From assembly GCA_019136545.1 (NCBI GenBank), contig JAGVUA010000123.1:1-55974 (forward strand): a stretch of DNA of 55,974 nucleotides, read 5' to 3'. The DNA is from Betaproteobacteria bacterium. GTDB lineage: Bacteria; Pseudomonadota; Gammaproteobacteria; Burkholderiales; Rhodocyclaceae. The notes beneath the pieces are model-generated. The model was not told where the DNA came from, ran no database searches, and worked only from the letters and a program-made list of their open reading frames with translations. Position 1 is the stretch's first letter; each line of letters opens with the position of its first letter. A program made the translations under genes and the position numbers. Below, piece after piece: positions 16,744 through 25,803 of the stretch.

Positions 16744-19067
16744 GCGCGGCTCTGGATTTCCTCGATATGGGCGATCATGCCCGTCCTGACGTTGGCGGCA
16801 TTGCCCTCGTCGGTGTCGATATGCAGGGCCAGCCGGTAATTCGGATTCACCCGCACCACCACGTCGCCGAAAATCAGCTCGCGGTCGCCCTCGATGCGTA
16901 CGCGCACGACGTACTTGTCGCGCACGCGGAAGTTCATCGCATCCTCGGGCGACATGTGGATGTGACGCTGGGCGCAGATGACGCCGCGCGGAATCGCGAC
17001 CGTGCCCTTCGGGCCTTCGAGGGTGATGCCGGGCGTATTGGCCAGATCGCCGGACTCGCGGATCGGCGCCTGGATGCCGAGCTTGAACTGCTCGGTCATG
17101 GCGATCTCGACCTGCGTTTCCCTGCGCGTCGGACCGAGCACGCGGACCTTGGCGATCTTGCCTTTCGGCCCGACCAGGCTGACCTGCTCCTTGCACGCGA
17201 ACTGGCCGGGCTGCGACAGTTCGTGTTCCGGCGTCAACGCGTGGCCGACGCCGAACAGCCTGTCGACGTCCGCCTGCGCGAGATGGACATGATGGGCCGA
17301 AACCTCGACCGGGATCGGCGCCGCCGGCTGTCCCTTGATAGCCAGCGCGATCTGGTCCCGCTCGACGGCGCGCAGCGTCTCCCACGCCAGCAGGCGTTCG
17401 TCATTGTTGGCGATCACCAGGATCTGCACGGGCGAGTCGTCGGTCGAAATCACCGCATGCGTGCTGGTGGCGCCGAGCCGGCGGTTCTTTTCCTCGTCGA
17501 GCTTGATGCCCATGTAGCCTAGGCCCTGGCAGGCCAAACTCCTCACCGTCGGACTGGTCTCGCCGACTTGGCCGGTAAACGCGAGCACATCGACGCCGCC
17601 CATGGCCGCCACGTAGGCGCCGATGCTCTTGCGTATCTGGTAGCAAAAAGCGCGATGCGCCAACAAGGCGCGATGGTGGCCCTCGTTCGCGGCCGCCTCG
17701 ATCTCGTGGATGTCGCTGGAAATGCCCGAGATCCCCTTCAAGCCGCTGTCGGAGTTGATCAGCTTGAGCAGCGCATCCGGGCCCATCTGGTAACGGTCCA
17801 TCAGATGAATCATCATCGCCGGATCGACGCTGCCGGCGCGGCTCGGCATGATCAGGCCGTCGGAAGGGGTCATGCCCATGGTGGTATCGACCGAGCGGCC
17901 GTGATCGATTGCGCACAGCGAGGCGCCCTGGCCAAGATGGCAGGAAATGATCTCGAGTTCCCCGAGCGGTCGACGCACGATTTCGGCAGACTTCAGCGAG
18001 ACGAAGCGATGCGACGTGCCATGGAAGCCGTAGCGGCGAAAGCCTTCCTTCTTGTACCAGTCATAGGGCAGGCCATAGAGATAAGCGTAGGTCGGCAGCG
18101 TCTGGTGGAACGCGGTGTCGAACACGGCGACATGCGGCACCTCGGGCAGCAATTTCATCGCCAGCCGAATGCCCTCGAGGTTGATCGGATTGTGCAGGGG
18201 CGCGTACACCGACAATGCCTCGATGTCGGCCAGCACCTGCGGCGTGATCACCGCCGCGCTGGAAAACTTGCTGCCGCCATGCACGACGCGGTGGCCGACG
18301 GCGACGACTTCGTAAGGCGTGAACAAGTACTGGTCGCCGAGCGCCAGCATCGACTCGAAGATCACCGCAAACAACTCATCCAGTTGGCAGACCGGCCGTT
18401 CGCGCGTGGTGACGACCCCGCCGGCGGTCAGGGTGATGTAGGCATGCTCCCGATCGCCGCAGTCGATGACGCCATGCACGTGCTTGCCGGGATCGCGGGT
18501 GTCGTAAACGCCGAAGCGGACTTGCGACAGGCCGACGTTGAGCGCCAGAATCTTGCCCGGCACCTCGGTCTTCAGGCTCAAGGCATAGGGGTCGCTCGCG
18601 TGCGTCACCGCCTGCTCGTGCAGCTTGCGGCTGGTGATATCGACCGCCTGTTCGCGCGTGCGGCGCGCCAGCAGCTTGGCCAGAAAAGTCACCGCACGCG
18701 GATCGACCAGGATGTGGGTGTTGAAAACATCCTGCGGAATCATCAGGACGAAACAGCGGTTGCCGGCGATCACGTCCGCCACGGTGCGATCGCCGGTGAG
18801 CAGCGACATTTCACCGAACACGTCGCCCGCCGCCAGGTCGCAGAAAACGACGCGCCCTCCCGTGCTGTCGGCCACCGACACCTGGGCATGGCCGCTGACC
18901 AGCACGCCGAAGAAACGCCCCTCCTCGCCGCACTCGATGATCGCCTCGCTGCCTTCGAAGGTGCGCAATTCGCTCGCTTCAGCGATCCGGCCGATATCCT
19001 TGGCGTCGAAGCCCTCGAACAAGGGGACTCGATCGCGCAGGAATCGTTTGAGTTCTGTGGGCGTCAT
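16740..19067 (-). CDS. Fused cNMP-binding / acetate kinase / PduL phosphotransacylase
   Basis: This 775-residue protein joins three modules. Residues about 10-135 form a cyclic-nucleotide-binding domain with the phosphate cassette FGEMSLL...R. Residues about 171-560 are an acetate/propionate kinase with VGHRVVHGG, FDTAFHQTLP, RRYGFHGTSH, SRAGSVDP and FTGQVGETSP. Residues about 582-775 are a PduL-type phosphotransacylase with the metal-binding HHVHL and CAQRHIHMS plus VGPKGKIAKVRVLGP. Together these could turn acetyl-CoA (or propionyl-CoA), phosphate and ADP into the acid, CoA and ATP, or run in reverse, without releasing acyl phosphate. The kinase N-terminal loop is NVGLSQ rather than the usual NAGSSS, which may affect activity. 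It is divergent from pyruvate carboxylase. A fusion is clear from the single frame; the coupled function is inferred. Confidence 0.9.
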   Translation of the reverse strand: MTPTELKRFLRDRVPLFEGFDAKDIGRIAEASELRTFEGSEAIIECGEEGRFFGVLVSGHAQVSVADSTGGRVVFCDLAAGDVFGEMSLLTGDRTVADVIAGNRCFVLMIPQDVFNTHILVDPRAVTFLAKLLARRTREQAVDITSRKLHEQAVTHASDPYALSLKTEVPGKILALNVGLSQVRFGVYDTRDPGKHVHGVIDCGDREHAYITLTAGGVVTTRERPVCQLDELFAVIFESMLALGDQYLFTPYEVVAVGHRVVHGGSKFSSAAVITPQVLADIEALSVYAPLHNPINLEGIRLAMKLLPEVPHVAVFDTAFHQTLPTYAYLYGLPYDWYKKEGFRRYGFHGTSHRFVSLKSAEIVRRPLGELEIISCHLGQGASLCAIDHGRSVDTTMGMTPSDGLIMPSRAGSVDPAMMIHLMDRYQMGPDALLKLINSDSGLKGISGISSDIHEIEAAANEGHHRALLAHRAFCYQIRKSIGAYVAAMGGVDVLAFTGQVGETSPTVRSLACQGLGYMGIKLDEEKNRRLGATSTHAVISTDDSPVQILVIANNDERLLAWETLRAVERDQIALAIKGQPAAPIPVEVSAHHVHLAQADVDRLFGVGHALTPEHELSQPGQFACKEQVSLVGPKGKIAKVRVLGPTRRETQVEIAMTEQFKLGIQAPIRESGDLANTPGITLEGPKGTVAIPRGVICAQRHIHMSPEDAMNFRVRDKYVVRVRIEGDRELIFGDVVVRVNPNYRLALHIDTDEGNAANVRTGMIAHIEEIQSRA

Positions 19068-19105
19068 GGCGGGTTTCCTGGTTTGTGTCGCATTGAAACC
19101 GGGCT

Positions 19106-19134
19106 AGTATATTGCTGCATTGCACCAACGTGAA
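19106..19134 (-). promoter_or_regulatory. Candidate sigma70-type promoter of the acetate kinase fusion gene
   Basis: Minus strand: -35-like TTCACG, a 17-bp spacer and a good -10 TATACT, placed about 40 bp before the ATG at 19067. The rest of the 165-bp divergent region must also hold the pyruvate carboxylase promoter; a CATACT at 19163-19168 on the plus strand is a possible -10 but lacks a convincing -35. Confidence 0.5.
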
Positions 19135-19232
19135 TTTTCGAACAAGAACATTGCGCGCTGGTCATACTGCCGTAATGGCCGTTTCCGGCAGAATGCCACT
19201 GCCCTGAATCCGTTCTCCCTTGGTGGACCCCC

Positions 19233-22200
19233 ATGAGCAACAAGCATATCCGCAGCCTCCTCGTCGCCAATCGTTCCGAAATCGCCATCCGCGTCATGCG
19301 CGCCGCCAGCGAACTCGGCATCCGCACCGTAGGCATCTACTCCAGCGAGGACCGCCTCGCCTTGCATCGTTCGAAAGCGGACGAAAGTTATCTGGTCGGG
19401 GAAGGCAAGAAACCGATTCAGGCCTATCTGGACATCGACGACATCATCCGCGTCGCCAAACAGGCCAAGGTGGATGCGATCCACCCCGGCTACGGCTTCC
19501 TTTCGGAAAACCCCGATTTCGCCGAAGCCTGCTCGAAGGCCGGCATCCTGTTCATCGGTCCGAAACCCGAGGTGATGCGCGAACTGGGCAACAAGGTCGC
19601 GGCCCGGGCGCTGGCCGAGCGCGTCGGCGTCCCCGTGGTACCGGCCACCGGCGCCCTGCCGGCCGACATCGGCGAGTGCCGCAAGCTCGCGGCCGGAATC
19701 GGCTACCCGCTGATGCTCAAGGCCAGCTGGGGCGGCGGCGGCCGCGGCATGCGCGCGATCAACCACGAGGCCGAACTGGCGCCGGCCATCGAGGTGGCGC
19801 GCCGCGAGGCGGCGGCGGCCTTCGGCAACGACGAGGTCTATCTGGAGAAGATGGTCGTGCGCGCCCGCCACGTCGAGGTGCAGGTGCTCGGCGACACGCA
19901 CGGCAAGCTCGTGCATCTCTTCGAGCGCGACTGCTCGGTGCAGCGGCGCAACCAGAAAGTGGTGGAACGCGCGCCGGCGCCCTATCTTTCGTCCGAGCAG
20001 CGCGAGGCGCTCTGCCAGTCGGCCTTGAAGCTGGCGCGCGGCGTCGCTTACACCCACGCCGGCACCGTCGAGTTCCTGATGGACGCCGACAGCGGCAAGT
20101 TCTACTTCATCGAGGTCAATCCGCGCATCCAGGTCGAGCATACGGTCACCGAGGAAGTCACCGGCCTCGACATCGTCAAGGCGCAGATCCGCGTCACCGA
20201 AGGCGGCGAGATCGGCGTCGACCCTTACCTGCCGGGGCAGCAGGCGATCCGCCTGCAAGGCCATGCGCTGCAATGCCGCGTCACCACCGAGGACCCGGAA
20301 AAGAACTTCACGCCCGACTACGGCAAGCTCACCGCCTACCGCAGCGCCTCCGGCGCCGGCATCCGCCTCGACGCCGGCACCGCCTACACCGGCGCCGTCA
20401 TCACGCCGTTCTACGACTCGCTGCTGGTCAAGGTGACGGCGCGCGGCCACGACCCCGAGGAGGCGATCCGGCGCATGAACCGCGCCCTGCGCGAATTCCG
20501 CGTCCGCGGCGTGTCGTCGAACCTGACTTTCCTCGAGAACATCATCCTGCATCCGGCATTCAAGAGCGGCGAATGCACGACGCGCTTCATCGATACCACG
20601 CCCGAACTGCTGACCTTCAAGAAGCACCGGGATCGGGCGACCCGATTGCTGCGCTTCATCGGCGACGTCGAAGTGAACGGCAATCCCGAGATGAAAGGCC
20701 GGCCGATGCCGCACCAGCCTTTCGCGAAGCCGATCCTGCCGAAAGTCAGCCGTGGCAACACGCCGCCCGCCGGCAGCCGCGACCGCTTCAAGGCGCTCGG
20801 CGCGAAGAAATTCGCGGAGTGGATGCGCGAACAAAAGCAAGTGTTGATCACCGACACCACCATGCGCGACGCGCATCAATCGTTGTTCGCGACGCGCATG
20901 CGCACCGCCGACCTGGTCGCCGTCGCGCCCCACTACGCGCAGGGCCTGCCGCAGCTGTTCTCCATGGAGTGCTGGGGCGGCGCCACTTTCGACGTCGCCA
21001 TGCGCTTCCTCAAGGAAGACCCGTGGGAACGGCTGGCGAAACTGCGCGAGGCGGCGCCCAACATCCTGTTCCAGATGCTGCTGCGCGCCTCCAACGCCGT
21101 CGGCTACACCAACTACGCCGACAACGTGGTGCGCTACTTCGTCAAGCAGGCCGCCGCCAACGGCATGGACATCTTCCGCGTCTTCGATTCCCTGAACTGG
21201 GTCGACAACATGCGCGTCGCCATGGACGCCGTGATCGACAACGGCGCGCTCTGTGAAGCCGCCATCTGCTATACCGGCGACCTGTTCGACGCCACGCGGC
21301 CGAAGTACAACCTCAAGTACTACGTCGACATGGCCAAGCAGCTGGAGAAGGCCGGCGCCCACATCATCGGCATCAAGGACATGGCCGGCGTCTGCCGGCC
21401 GCCGGCGGCGCGGGCGCTGGTCAAGGCGCTGCGCGAGGAAGTCGGCCTGCCGATCCACCTGCATACGCACGACACCAGCGGCGGCAGCGTCGCCTCGGTG
21501 CTGGCGGCGATCGAGGCCGGCGTGGACGCCGTCGATGCGGCCATGGACTCGATGAGCGGCCTCACCTCGCAGCCGAGCCTGGGCGCCATTCTCGCGGCGC
21601 TGGAGAACACCGAGCGCGCGCCCGCCATCACCTACCGCGACATCCAGCCCTTCGCCCGCTACTGGGAAGGCGTGCGCCACTACTACGCGCCCTTCGAGGC
21701 CGAGATCCGTGCCGGCACTTCCGACGTCTATCGCCACGAAATGCCCGGCGGCCAATACACCAACCTGCGCGAGCAGGCCCGCTCGATGGGCCTCGACGCC
21801 CGCTGGTCGGAAGTGGCCCAGGCTTATGCCGACGTCAATCGGCTGTTCGGCGACATCGTCAAGGTGACGCCGTCGTCGAAGGTGGTCGGCGACATGGCGC
21901 TGTTCATGGTCGCCAACGGCCTGACGCCGGCCGAGGTGGCCGATCCGGACAAGGAAATTTCTTTCCCCGATTCCGTCGTCTCGATGTTCCGCGGCGAGAT
22001 GGGCTATCCGGCCGACGGCTTCCCCGCCGCATTGCAAAAGAAGATCCTCAAGGGCAAGCCCGCCGTGGTGGGACGCGTCGGCGCCCATCTGCCCGACGTG
22101 GATCTCAATGCCGCGCGCGCGGCCGCCGAGAAGGCCATCGGCCGCCAGGTGGACGACGCCAACCTCGCCTCGTACTTGATGTATCCGAAGGTGTTCGCCG

Positions 22201-22679
22201 AGTTCGCCGAGCATCAGCGCCAATACGGCAACGTCTCGGTGCTGCCCACACCGGTGTTCTTCTACGGCCTGCACGAAAAGGAGGAAGTCGCCGTCGACAT
22301 CGACCGCGGCAAGACGCTGGTGATCCAGCTCACCGGCCGCCAGGACGACGACGGCGAGGGCGTCGCGCATCTGTTCTTCGAACTCAACGGTCAGCCGCGA
22401 CCGATGCGCATCGACAAGGTCGGCCTGGCCAGGAAGAAGGCCCACGCCAAGGCGCAGGAGGGCAACCCCAACCACGTCGCCGCGCCGATGCCCGGCGCCG
22501 TGGTCACCGTGTCGGTCACGGTCGGCCAGAAAGTCAGCCGTGGCAGCCCGCTGGTTTCCATCGAGGCGATGAAAATGGAAACCGCCGTCACCGCCGAGCG
22601 CGACGCGACCGTCGTCAAGGTGCTGGTGGCGCCGGGCGACCGGGTCGAACCGAAGGATCTGCTGATCGAACTGGGCTAG
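19233..22679 (+). CDS. pyc: Pyruvate carboxylase (single-chain)
   Basis: The 1,148-residue enzyme carboxylates pyruvate to oxaloacetate using biotin and ATP, replenishing the citrate cycle. Domain order is the full single-chain form. A biotin carboxylase (about 1-460) has the ATP-grasp loop SWGGGGRGMRA and IEVNPRIQVEHTVTE. A carboxyltransferase TIM barrel (about 530-810) has DTTMRDAHQSLFATRM and the metal/lysine region HIIGIKDMAGV. A C-terminal biotin carrier domain has the biotinyl Lys in EAMKMET. The length equals the family norm. It lies back to back with the cNMP-AckA-PduL gene. Pyruvate carboxylases are commonly acetyl-CoA-activated, so the two genes touch the same metabolic node. Confidence 0.96.
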   Translation: MSNKHIRSLLVANRSEIAIRVMRAASELGIRTVGIYSSEDRLALHRSKADESYLVGEGKKPIQAYLDIDDIIRVAKQAKVDAIHPGYGFLSENPDFAEACSKAGILFIGPKPEVMRELGNKVAARALAERVGVPVVPATGALPADIGECRKLAAGIGYPLMLKASWGGGGRGMRAINHEAELAPAIEVARREAAAAFGNDEVYLEKMVVRARHVEVQVLGDTHGKLVHLFERDCSVQRRNQKVVERAPAPYLSSEQREALCQSALKLARGVAYTHAGTVEFLMDADSGKFYFIEVNPRIQVEHTVTEEVTGLDIVKAQIRVTEGGEIGVDPYLPGQQAIRLQGHALQCRVTTEDPEKNFTPDYGKLTAYRSASGAGIRLDAGTAYTGAVITPFYDSLLVKVTARGHDPEEAIRRMNRALREFRVRGVSSNLTFLENIILHPAFKSGECTTRFIDTTPELLTFKKHRDRATRLLRFIGDVEVNGNPEMKGRPMPHQPFAKPILPKVSRGNTPPAGSRDRFKALGAKKFAEWMREQKQVLITDTTMRDAHQSLFATRMRTADLVAVAPHYAQGLPQLFSMECWGGATFDVAMRFLKEDPWERLAKLREAAPNILFQMLLRASNAVGYTNYADNVVRYFVKQAAANGMDIFRVFDSLNWVDNMRVAMDAVIDNGALCEAAICYTGDLFDATRPKYNLKYYVDMAKQLEKAGAHIIGIKDMAGVCRPPAARALVKALREEVGLPIHLHTHDTSGGSVASVLAAIEAGVDAVDAAMDSMSGLTSQPSLGAILAALENTERAPAITYRDIQPFARYWEGVRHYYAPFEAEIRAGTSDVYRHEMPGGQYTNLREQARSMGLDARWSEVAQAYADVNRLFGDIVKVTPSSKVVGDMALFMVANGLTPAEVADPDKEISFPDSVVSMFRGEMGYPADGFPAALQKKILKGKPAVVGRVGAHLPDVDLNAARAAAEKAIGRQVDDANLASYLMYPKVFAEFAEHQRQYGNVSVLPTPVFFYGLHEKEEVAVDIDRGKTLVIQLTGRQDDDGEGVAHLFFELNGQPRPMRIDKVGLARKKAHAKAQEGNPNHVAAPMPGAVVTVSVTVGQKVSRGSPLVSIEAMKMETAVTAERDATVVKVLVAPGDRVEPKDLLIELG

Positions 22680-22717
22680 CCGGTCGCGCGGATGCCTGCG
22701 TCGATGTCCTCGTAATC

Positions 22718-22942
22718 ATGGCCAAGCGCTTTCCGCGCCACCCCAAGCATCCCGAGCGCATCTGCTGGGGTTGCGACAAGTATTGCTCCACCGACGATCT
22801 GGGCTGCGGCAACGGCGCCGACCGCACGCAGCATCCGATCGAATTGATGGGCGAGGACTGGTATCGCCATGGCGACTGGGGGCTCGAGTTCGACGACGAC
22901 CCGCCATCGAATGCAACCGACGGCGACAGCCCGCAAGAGTAA
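22718..22942 (+). CDS. DUF3079 small cysteine-containing protein
   Basis: The 74-residue protein starts MAKRFPRHPKHPERICWGCDKYC and continues with DLGCGNGADRTQHPIELMGEDW, the signature of the uncharacterised DUF3079 family found in proteobacteria. Four cysteines (CWGC, C, C) could bind a metal. The acidic C-terminal tail (DDDPPSNATDGDSPQE) is variable. It is 38 bp downstream of pyc and convergent with the next gene. Function is unknown. Confidence 0.8.
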   Translation: MAKRFPRHPKHPERICWGCDKYCSTDDLGCGNGADRTQHPIELMGEDWYRHGDWGLEFDDDPPSNATDGDSPQE

Positions 22943-22970
22943 CGCGGCGCAGGGGCCTGAAGTGCGTTAC
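22939..22970. terminator. Weak inverted repeat between convergent genes
   Basis: Arms GTAACGC and GCGTTAC with an 18-base loop overlap the ends of the DUF3079 gene and of the convergent dehalogenase-like gene. There is no T-run, so termination function is uncertain. Confidence 0.25.
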
Positions 22971-23650
22971 CGCGTCACCCAGCCCCCGCAGAGCGGAAAC
23001 ACCTGGCCGACGAAACAGTTGGCGGCTTCACTGCAAAGATAGGCCACGAATTCGGCATCCTCGCGCGCGCCGACCAGCCGGCCGAGCGGCACTTCGCGCC
23101 GCAAGCGCTCCTGGAACCGGGGATCGGCCTGCAGCGCCGGCGGGAAGTAGGTCGGGTTGTCCACGAAGTTCTGGGCGATGGCATTGACCTGGACGCGGTG
23201 CGGCGCCATTTCGACGCCCAGCGTCTGGGCATAGGCAAGCTGGGCCCCGCGGGCGGCGCTATAGGTGGTCGCCTCGCTCATGCCGCGCAATGCGGAGGCA
23301 CTGCCCATGACGATGATCTTGCCCGACTGGCGTTCGATCATCTGCGGCAGGACGGCACGGCAAAGACGCGGCAACGGATCGACCAGCGCGGCGAACGTAT
23401 CCCGCCATTCCCGTTCGCTCACGTCGGGGGCTGGCGTACGCAGCCGCGGCACCGCGAGATTGGCGATGAGAATATCCACGCGCCCGGCGGCGGCCACGAG
23501 TGCCGCGGGCTGCGCCGGATCGAGCAGCGCTTGCCGGTCGGCAAGCAGCGTCGCGCCGTGTTCCGCGAGCACCTCGCACAGAACCGGCCCCATGAAATCG
23601 TCGGACTGCGTCACCAGGATGCGGCGACCTTGCAAGCGCTGTTCGGCCAT
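22967..23650 (-). CDS. Halohydrin dehalogenase-like short-chain dehydrogenase-fold protein
   Basis: The 227-residue protein has the short-chain dehydrogenase fold but not the NAD(P)-binding TGxxxGxG. In its place is T14-x4-F19-x-G21 (TQSDDFMG), and the active-site set is S117-x12-Y130-x3-R134 (GSAS...YSAAR), with Arg replacing the usual Lys. These two patterns are the published signature of halohydrin dehalogenases, which convert vicinal haloalcohols to epoxides and reopen epoxides with anions, using a halide site instead of a cofactor. The C-terminal FVGQVFPLCGGW also resembles that family. It has its own GAGGTG ribosome site and lies 98 bp after dmpI on the same strand without an obvious terminator between, so it may be the last gene of the phenol operon. 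The substrate is unknown; a plain dehydrogenase is less likely given the lost cofactor motif. Confidence 0.78.
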   Translation of the reverse strand: MAEQRLQGRRILVTQSDDFMGPVLCEVLAEHGATLLADRQALLDPAQPAALVAAAGRVDILIANLAVPRLRTPAPDVSEREWRDTFAALVDPLPRLCRAVLPQMIERQSGKIIVMGSASALRGMSEATTYSAARGAQLAYAQTLGVEMAPHRVQVNAIAQNFVDNPTYFPPALQADPRFQERLRREVPLGRLVGAREDAEFVAYLCSEAANCFVGQVFPLCGGWVTR

Positions 23651-23748
23651 GAAACACCTCGACGGAAAGACCCGCGGGAGCCTCCAGGCCCCCGGTGACT
23701 GTCACGCGCGGCCGCCCCATCTCCTCGCGCCCCCGCACAGCTGAAAGC

Positions 23749-23940
23749 CTACCGGCCGAGATCCTTCGCCGATTTGCCGCCGATGCCCCAGTTGGTCTTG
23801 GGTACGTCGTGAATCCAGACACGCACGTTTTCCCTCGGCGCCCCGACCGCCTCGATGAGCGCATCGGTGACCTTTTCAATCACTGCGCGCTTTTGCTCTT
23901 CGGTACGCCCTTCAATCAGATAAATTTGTGCAAAAGGCAT
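23749..23940 (-). CDS. dmpI: 4-Oxalocrotonate tautomerase
   Basis: This 63-residue enzyme isomerises 4-oxalocrotonate in the oxidative branch of the meta-cleavage pathway. After Met removal, the catalytic N-terminal proline is exposed (MPFAQIYLIEGR), and the conserved Arg of LIEGRTEEQK and the hydrophobic C-terminal helix region fit the family size. The ATG at 23940 has a strong GAGGAG site 7-8 bp upstream; a longer frame start would bury the catalytic proline, so it is rejected. It is the last canonical gene of the dmp operon, 10 bp after dmpH. Confidence 0.95.
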   Translation of the reverse strand: MPFAQIYLIEGRTEEQKRAVIEKVTDALIEAVGAPRENVRVWIHDVPKTNWGIGGKSAKDLGR

Positions 23941-23950
23941 TGTCGACTCC

Positions 23951-24739
23951 TCAGATAAAACGCAATGACACCGAGCCCAGGCCCTGGATGCGCAAGGCGA
24001 CGTTGTCGCCCGCCTTGACGGCGACCGCTTCGGTAATGCCGCCGGAAAGAATGAGGGTGCCGGCGGGAATTTCTTCGCCGCGGGAACCAAGGTGGTTGGC
24101 CAGCATGGCAACCGCCGCGGCCGGATGGCCGAGCACGGCCGCGCCCGCACCGAGCGACTTGATTTCGCCGTTAACTTCCAAAACGACGCCCAGCGTGCGC
24201 AAATCGACCTCCCCGACCGACCGAACGCGGCCACCGACGGCGAATCGTGCGGCCGACGTGTTGTCGGCGATCACGCTTTTCAGGTCGAACTTGAAGTCGC
24301 GATAACGTGAATCGATGACCTCGATGCCCGGCATGACAAAGTCCGTCGCGGCAAGCACGGCGCCGATGTGGCAACCCGGGCCCCTGAGGGCGCGCTTGGT
24401 GACAAAGCAGATTTCCGGTTCCACTTTCGGGTGGATCAGTTCGGATACCTTGATTTCACCGCCATCGGGCACCGCGTGCGCGTCAGCGACGAAACCGAAG
24501 CACGGCGTATCCACGCCCATCTGCTTCATTTTCGCGTGGGACGTCAGGCCGGCCTTGAGACCGGCCACCTTGTGGCCACGACCGAGCTTCCTGGCTTTGA
24601 TCGCATCCTGAATGGCGTAGGCATCATCCCAGTCCATGTCCGGATGGTCGTCGGTGATCTTGAGCGTGTCTCTTGCCTGGAGTTCACAGTTCTCCAGATG
24701 CTCCGCCAAACGGAGAACGGTAGCGTTATCGAGTTTCAT
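23951..24739 (-). CDS. dmpH: 4-Oxalocrotonate decarboxylase
   Basis: The 262-residue enzyme decarboxylates 4-oxalocrotonate to 2-hydroxypenta-2,4-dienoate, normally in complex with the hydratase DmpE, to which it is homologous. Family features include GHKVAGLKAGLTSHAKMKQMGVDTPCFG, the metal-binding EPEICFVTKRAL and the ADNTSAARFAVGG segment. Its ATG overlaps the aldolase stop by one base. The order H before I and after G matches the classical dmp and xyl meta operons. Confidence 0.95.
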   Translation of the reverse strand: MKLDNATVLRLAEHLENCELQARDTLKITDDHPDMDWDDAYAIQDAIKARKLGRGHKVAGLKAGLTSHAKMKQMGVDTPCFGFVADAHAVPDGGEIKVSELIHPKVEPEICFVTKRALRGPGCHIGAVLAATDFVMPGIEVIDSRYRDFKFDLKSVIADNTSAARFAVGGRVRSVGEVDLRTLGVVLEVNGEIKSLGAGAAVLGHPAAAVAMLANHLGSRGEEIPAGTLILSGGITEAVAVKAGDNVALRIQGLGSVSLRFI

Positions 24740-25791
24740 CAGTGAGCCCCCGCTGCGATACCGCGTTCGCGCGCCATGGTCAGCGCGGCGTCCTCGATCA
24801 TGTCTTCCTGCCCGCCAACCATGCCGCGGCGGCCGAGCTCCAGGAGAATCTCGCGCGCCGAAATACCGTACTTTTTCTCGGCCCGCTTGGCAAACAGCAG
24901 GAAAGAGCTATAAACCCCGGCATAACCAAGCGTCAATGCATCGCGATCGATACGGATTGGGTGATCCATGATCGGAACCACCCGGTCCTCGGCAACGTCC
25001 TGAATCTTCGCCACATCGACGCCAGTCTCGATGCCCATCATCGAGCATACGGCGATGAAGACTTCCATGGGCGTGTTGCCCGCACCCGCACCCAATCCTG
25101 CGGCGGCGGCGTCGATGCGCGTGGCGCCGATCTCCACCGCGGCGATCGAATTGGCCACGCCCATCGCCAGATTGTGGTGGCCATGAAACCCCAGCTCAGT
25201 CTCCGGCTTCAGCGCCTGACGTACGGCACCGAGTTTGCTCCGGACATCCTCCGGCAGCATGTGGCCGGCCGAATCGGTGATGTAAACGCAGTTGGCGCCA
25301 TAACACTCCATCAACCTGGCTTGCTTGACCAGGCCTGCGGCGTCATTCATGTGACTCATCATCAGGAAGCCGACAGTATCCATCTCCATCTTGCGGGCCA
25401 TGGTGATGTGCTGTTCCGAAACGTCCGCTTCCGTGCAGTGCGTGGCGACCCGGATGGTATGAACGCCGAGTTCGTGCGCCATCTTCAGGTGATCGACGGT
25501 GCCGATCCCCGGCAGCAGTAGCGCCGATATCTTGGCCTGCCGCATCAGCGGAATCACCGCGCCCAGATACTCGGCATCGGTATGGGCCGGAAAGCCGTAG
25601 TTCACGGAAGAGCCCCCGAGGCCATCGCCGTGGGTGACTTCGATCAGGGGAACGCCTGCCTCGTCAAGGCCCTTGGCGATGGTAGTCATCTGTTCGAGCG
25701 TCATCAGATGTCGTTTCGGGTGCATGCCGTCGCGCAGGGTCATGTCGTGAACAGCGATCCTGCGGCCTTTGAGTTTGGTGTCGAGGGTCAT
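24739..25791 (-). CDS. dmpG: 4-Hydroxy-2-oxovalerate aldolase
   Basis: DmpG splits 4-hydroxy-2-oxovalerate into pyruvate and acetaldehyde. The 350-residue protein has the DRE-TIM barrel start [14 protein letters not shown], with catalytic Arg and metal Asp, the [16 protein letters not shown] segment, the metal-binding [14 protein letters not shown] and the C-terminal region that contacts DmpF. It normally forms a complex with the acylating acetaldehyde dehydrogenase, channelling toxic acetaldehyde. It begins 12 bp after dmpF here, consistent with equal expression. Confidence 0.96.
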   Translation of the reverse strand: MTLDTKLKGRRIAVHDMTLRDGMHPKRHLMTLEQMTTIAKGLDEAGVPLIEVTHGDGLGGSSVNYGFPAHTDAEYLGAVIPLMRQAKISALLLPGIGTVDHLKMAHELGVHTIRVATHCTEADVSEQHITMARKMEMDTVGFLMMSHMNDAAGLVKQARLMECYGANCVYITDSAGHMLPEDVRSKLGAVRQALKPETELGFHGHHNLAMGVANSIAAVEIGATRIDAAAAGLGAGAGNTPMEVFIAVCSMMGIETGVDVAKIQDVAEDRVVPIMDHPIRIDRDALTLGYAGVYSSFLLFAKRAEKKYGISAREILLELGRRGMVGGQEDMIEDAALTMARERGIAAGAH

Positions 25792-25803
25792 GGTTGCTTC
25801 TCC

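Noticed and set aside
19104-22475. Very long open frame antisense to pyruvate carboxylase
   Set aside because: It mirrors the codon bias of the GC-rich pyc gene, gives a low-complexity His/Arg/Val-rich protein and has no ribosome site or family features.
22967-23650. Ordinary NAD(P)-dependent short-chain dehydrogenase
   Set aside because: The TGxxxGxG cofactor motif is absent and Lys of YxxxK is Arg; the pattern fits halohydrin dehalogenases better.
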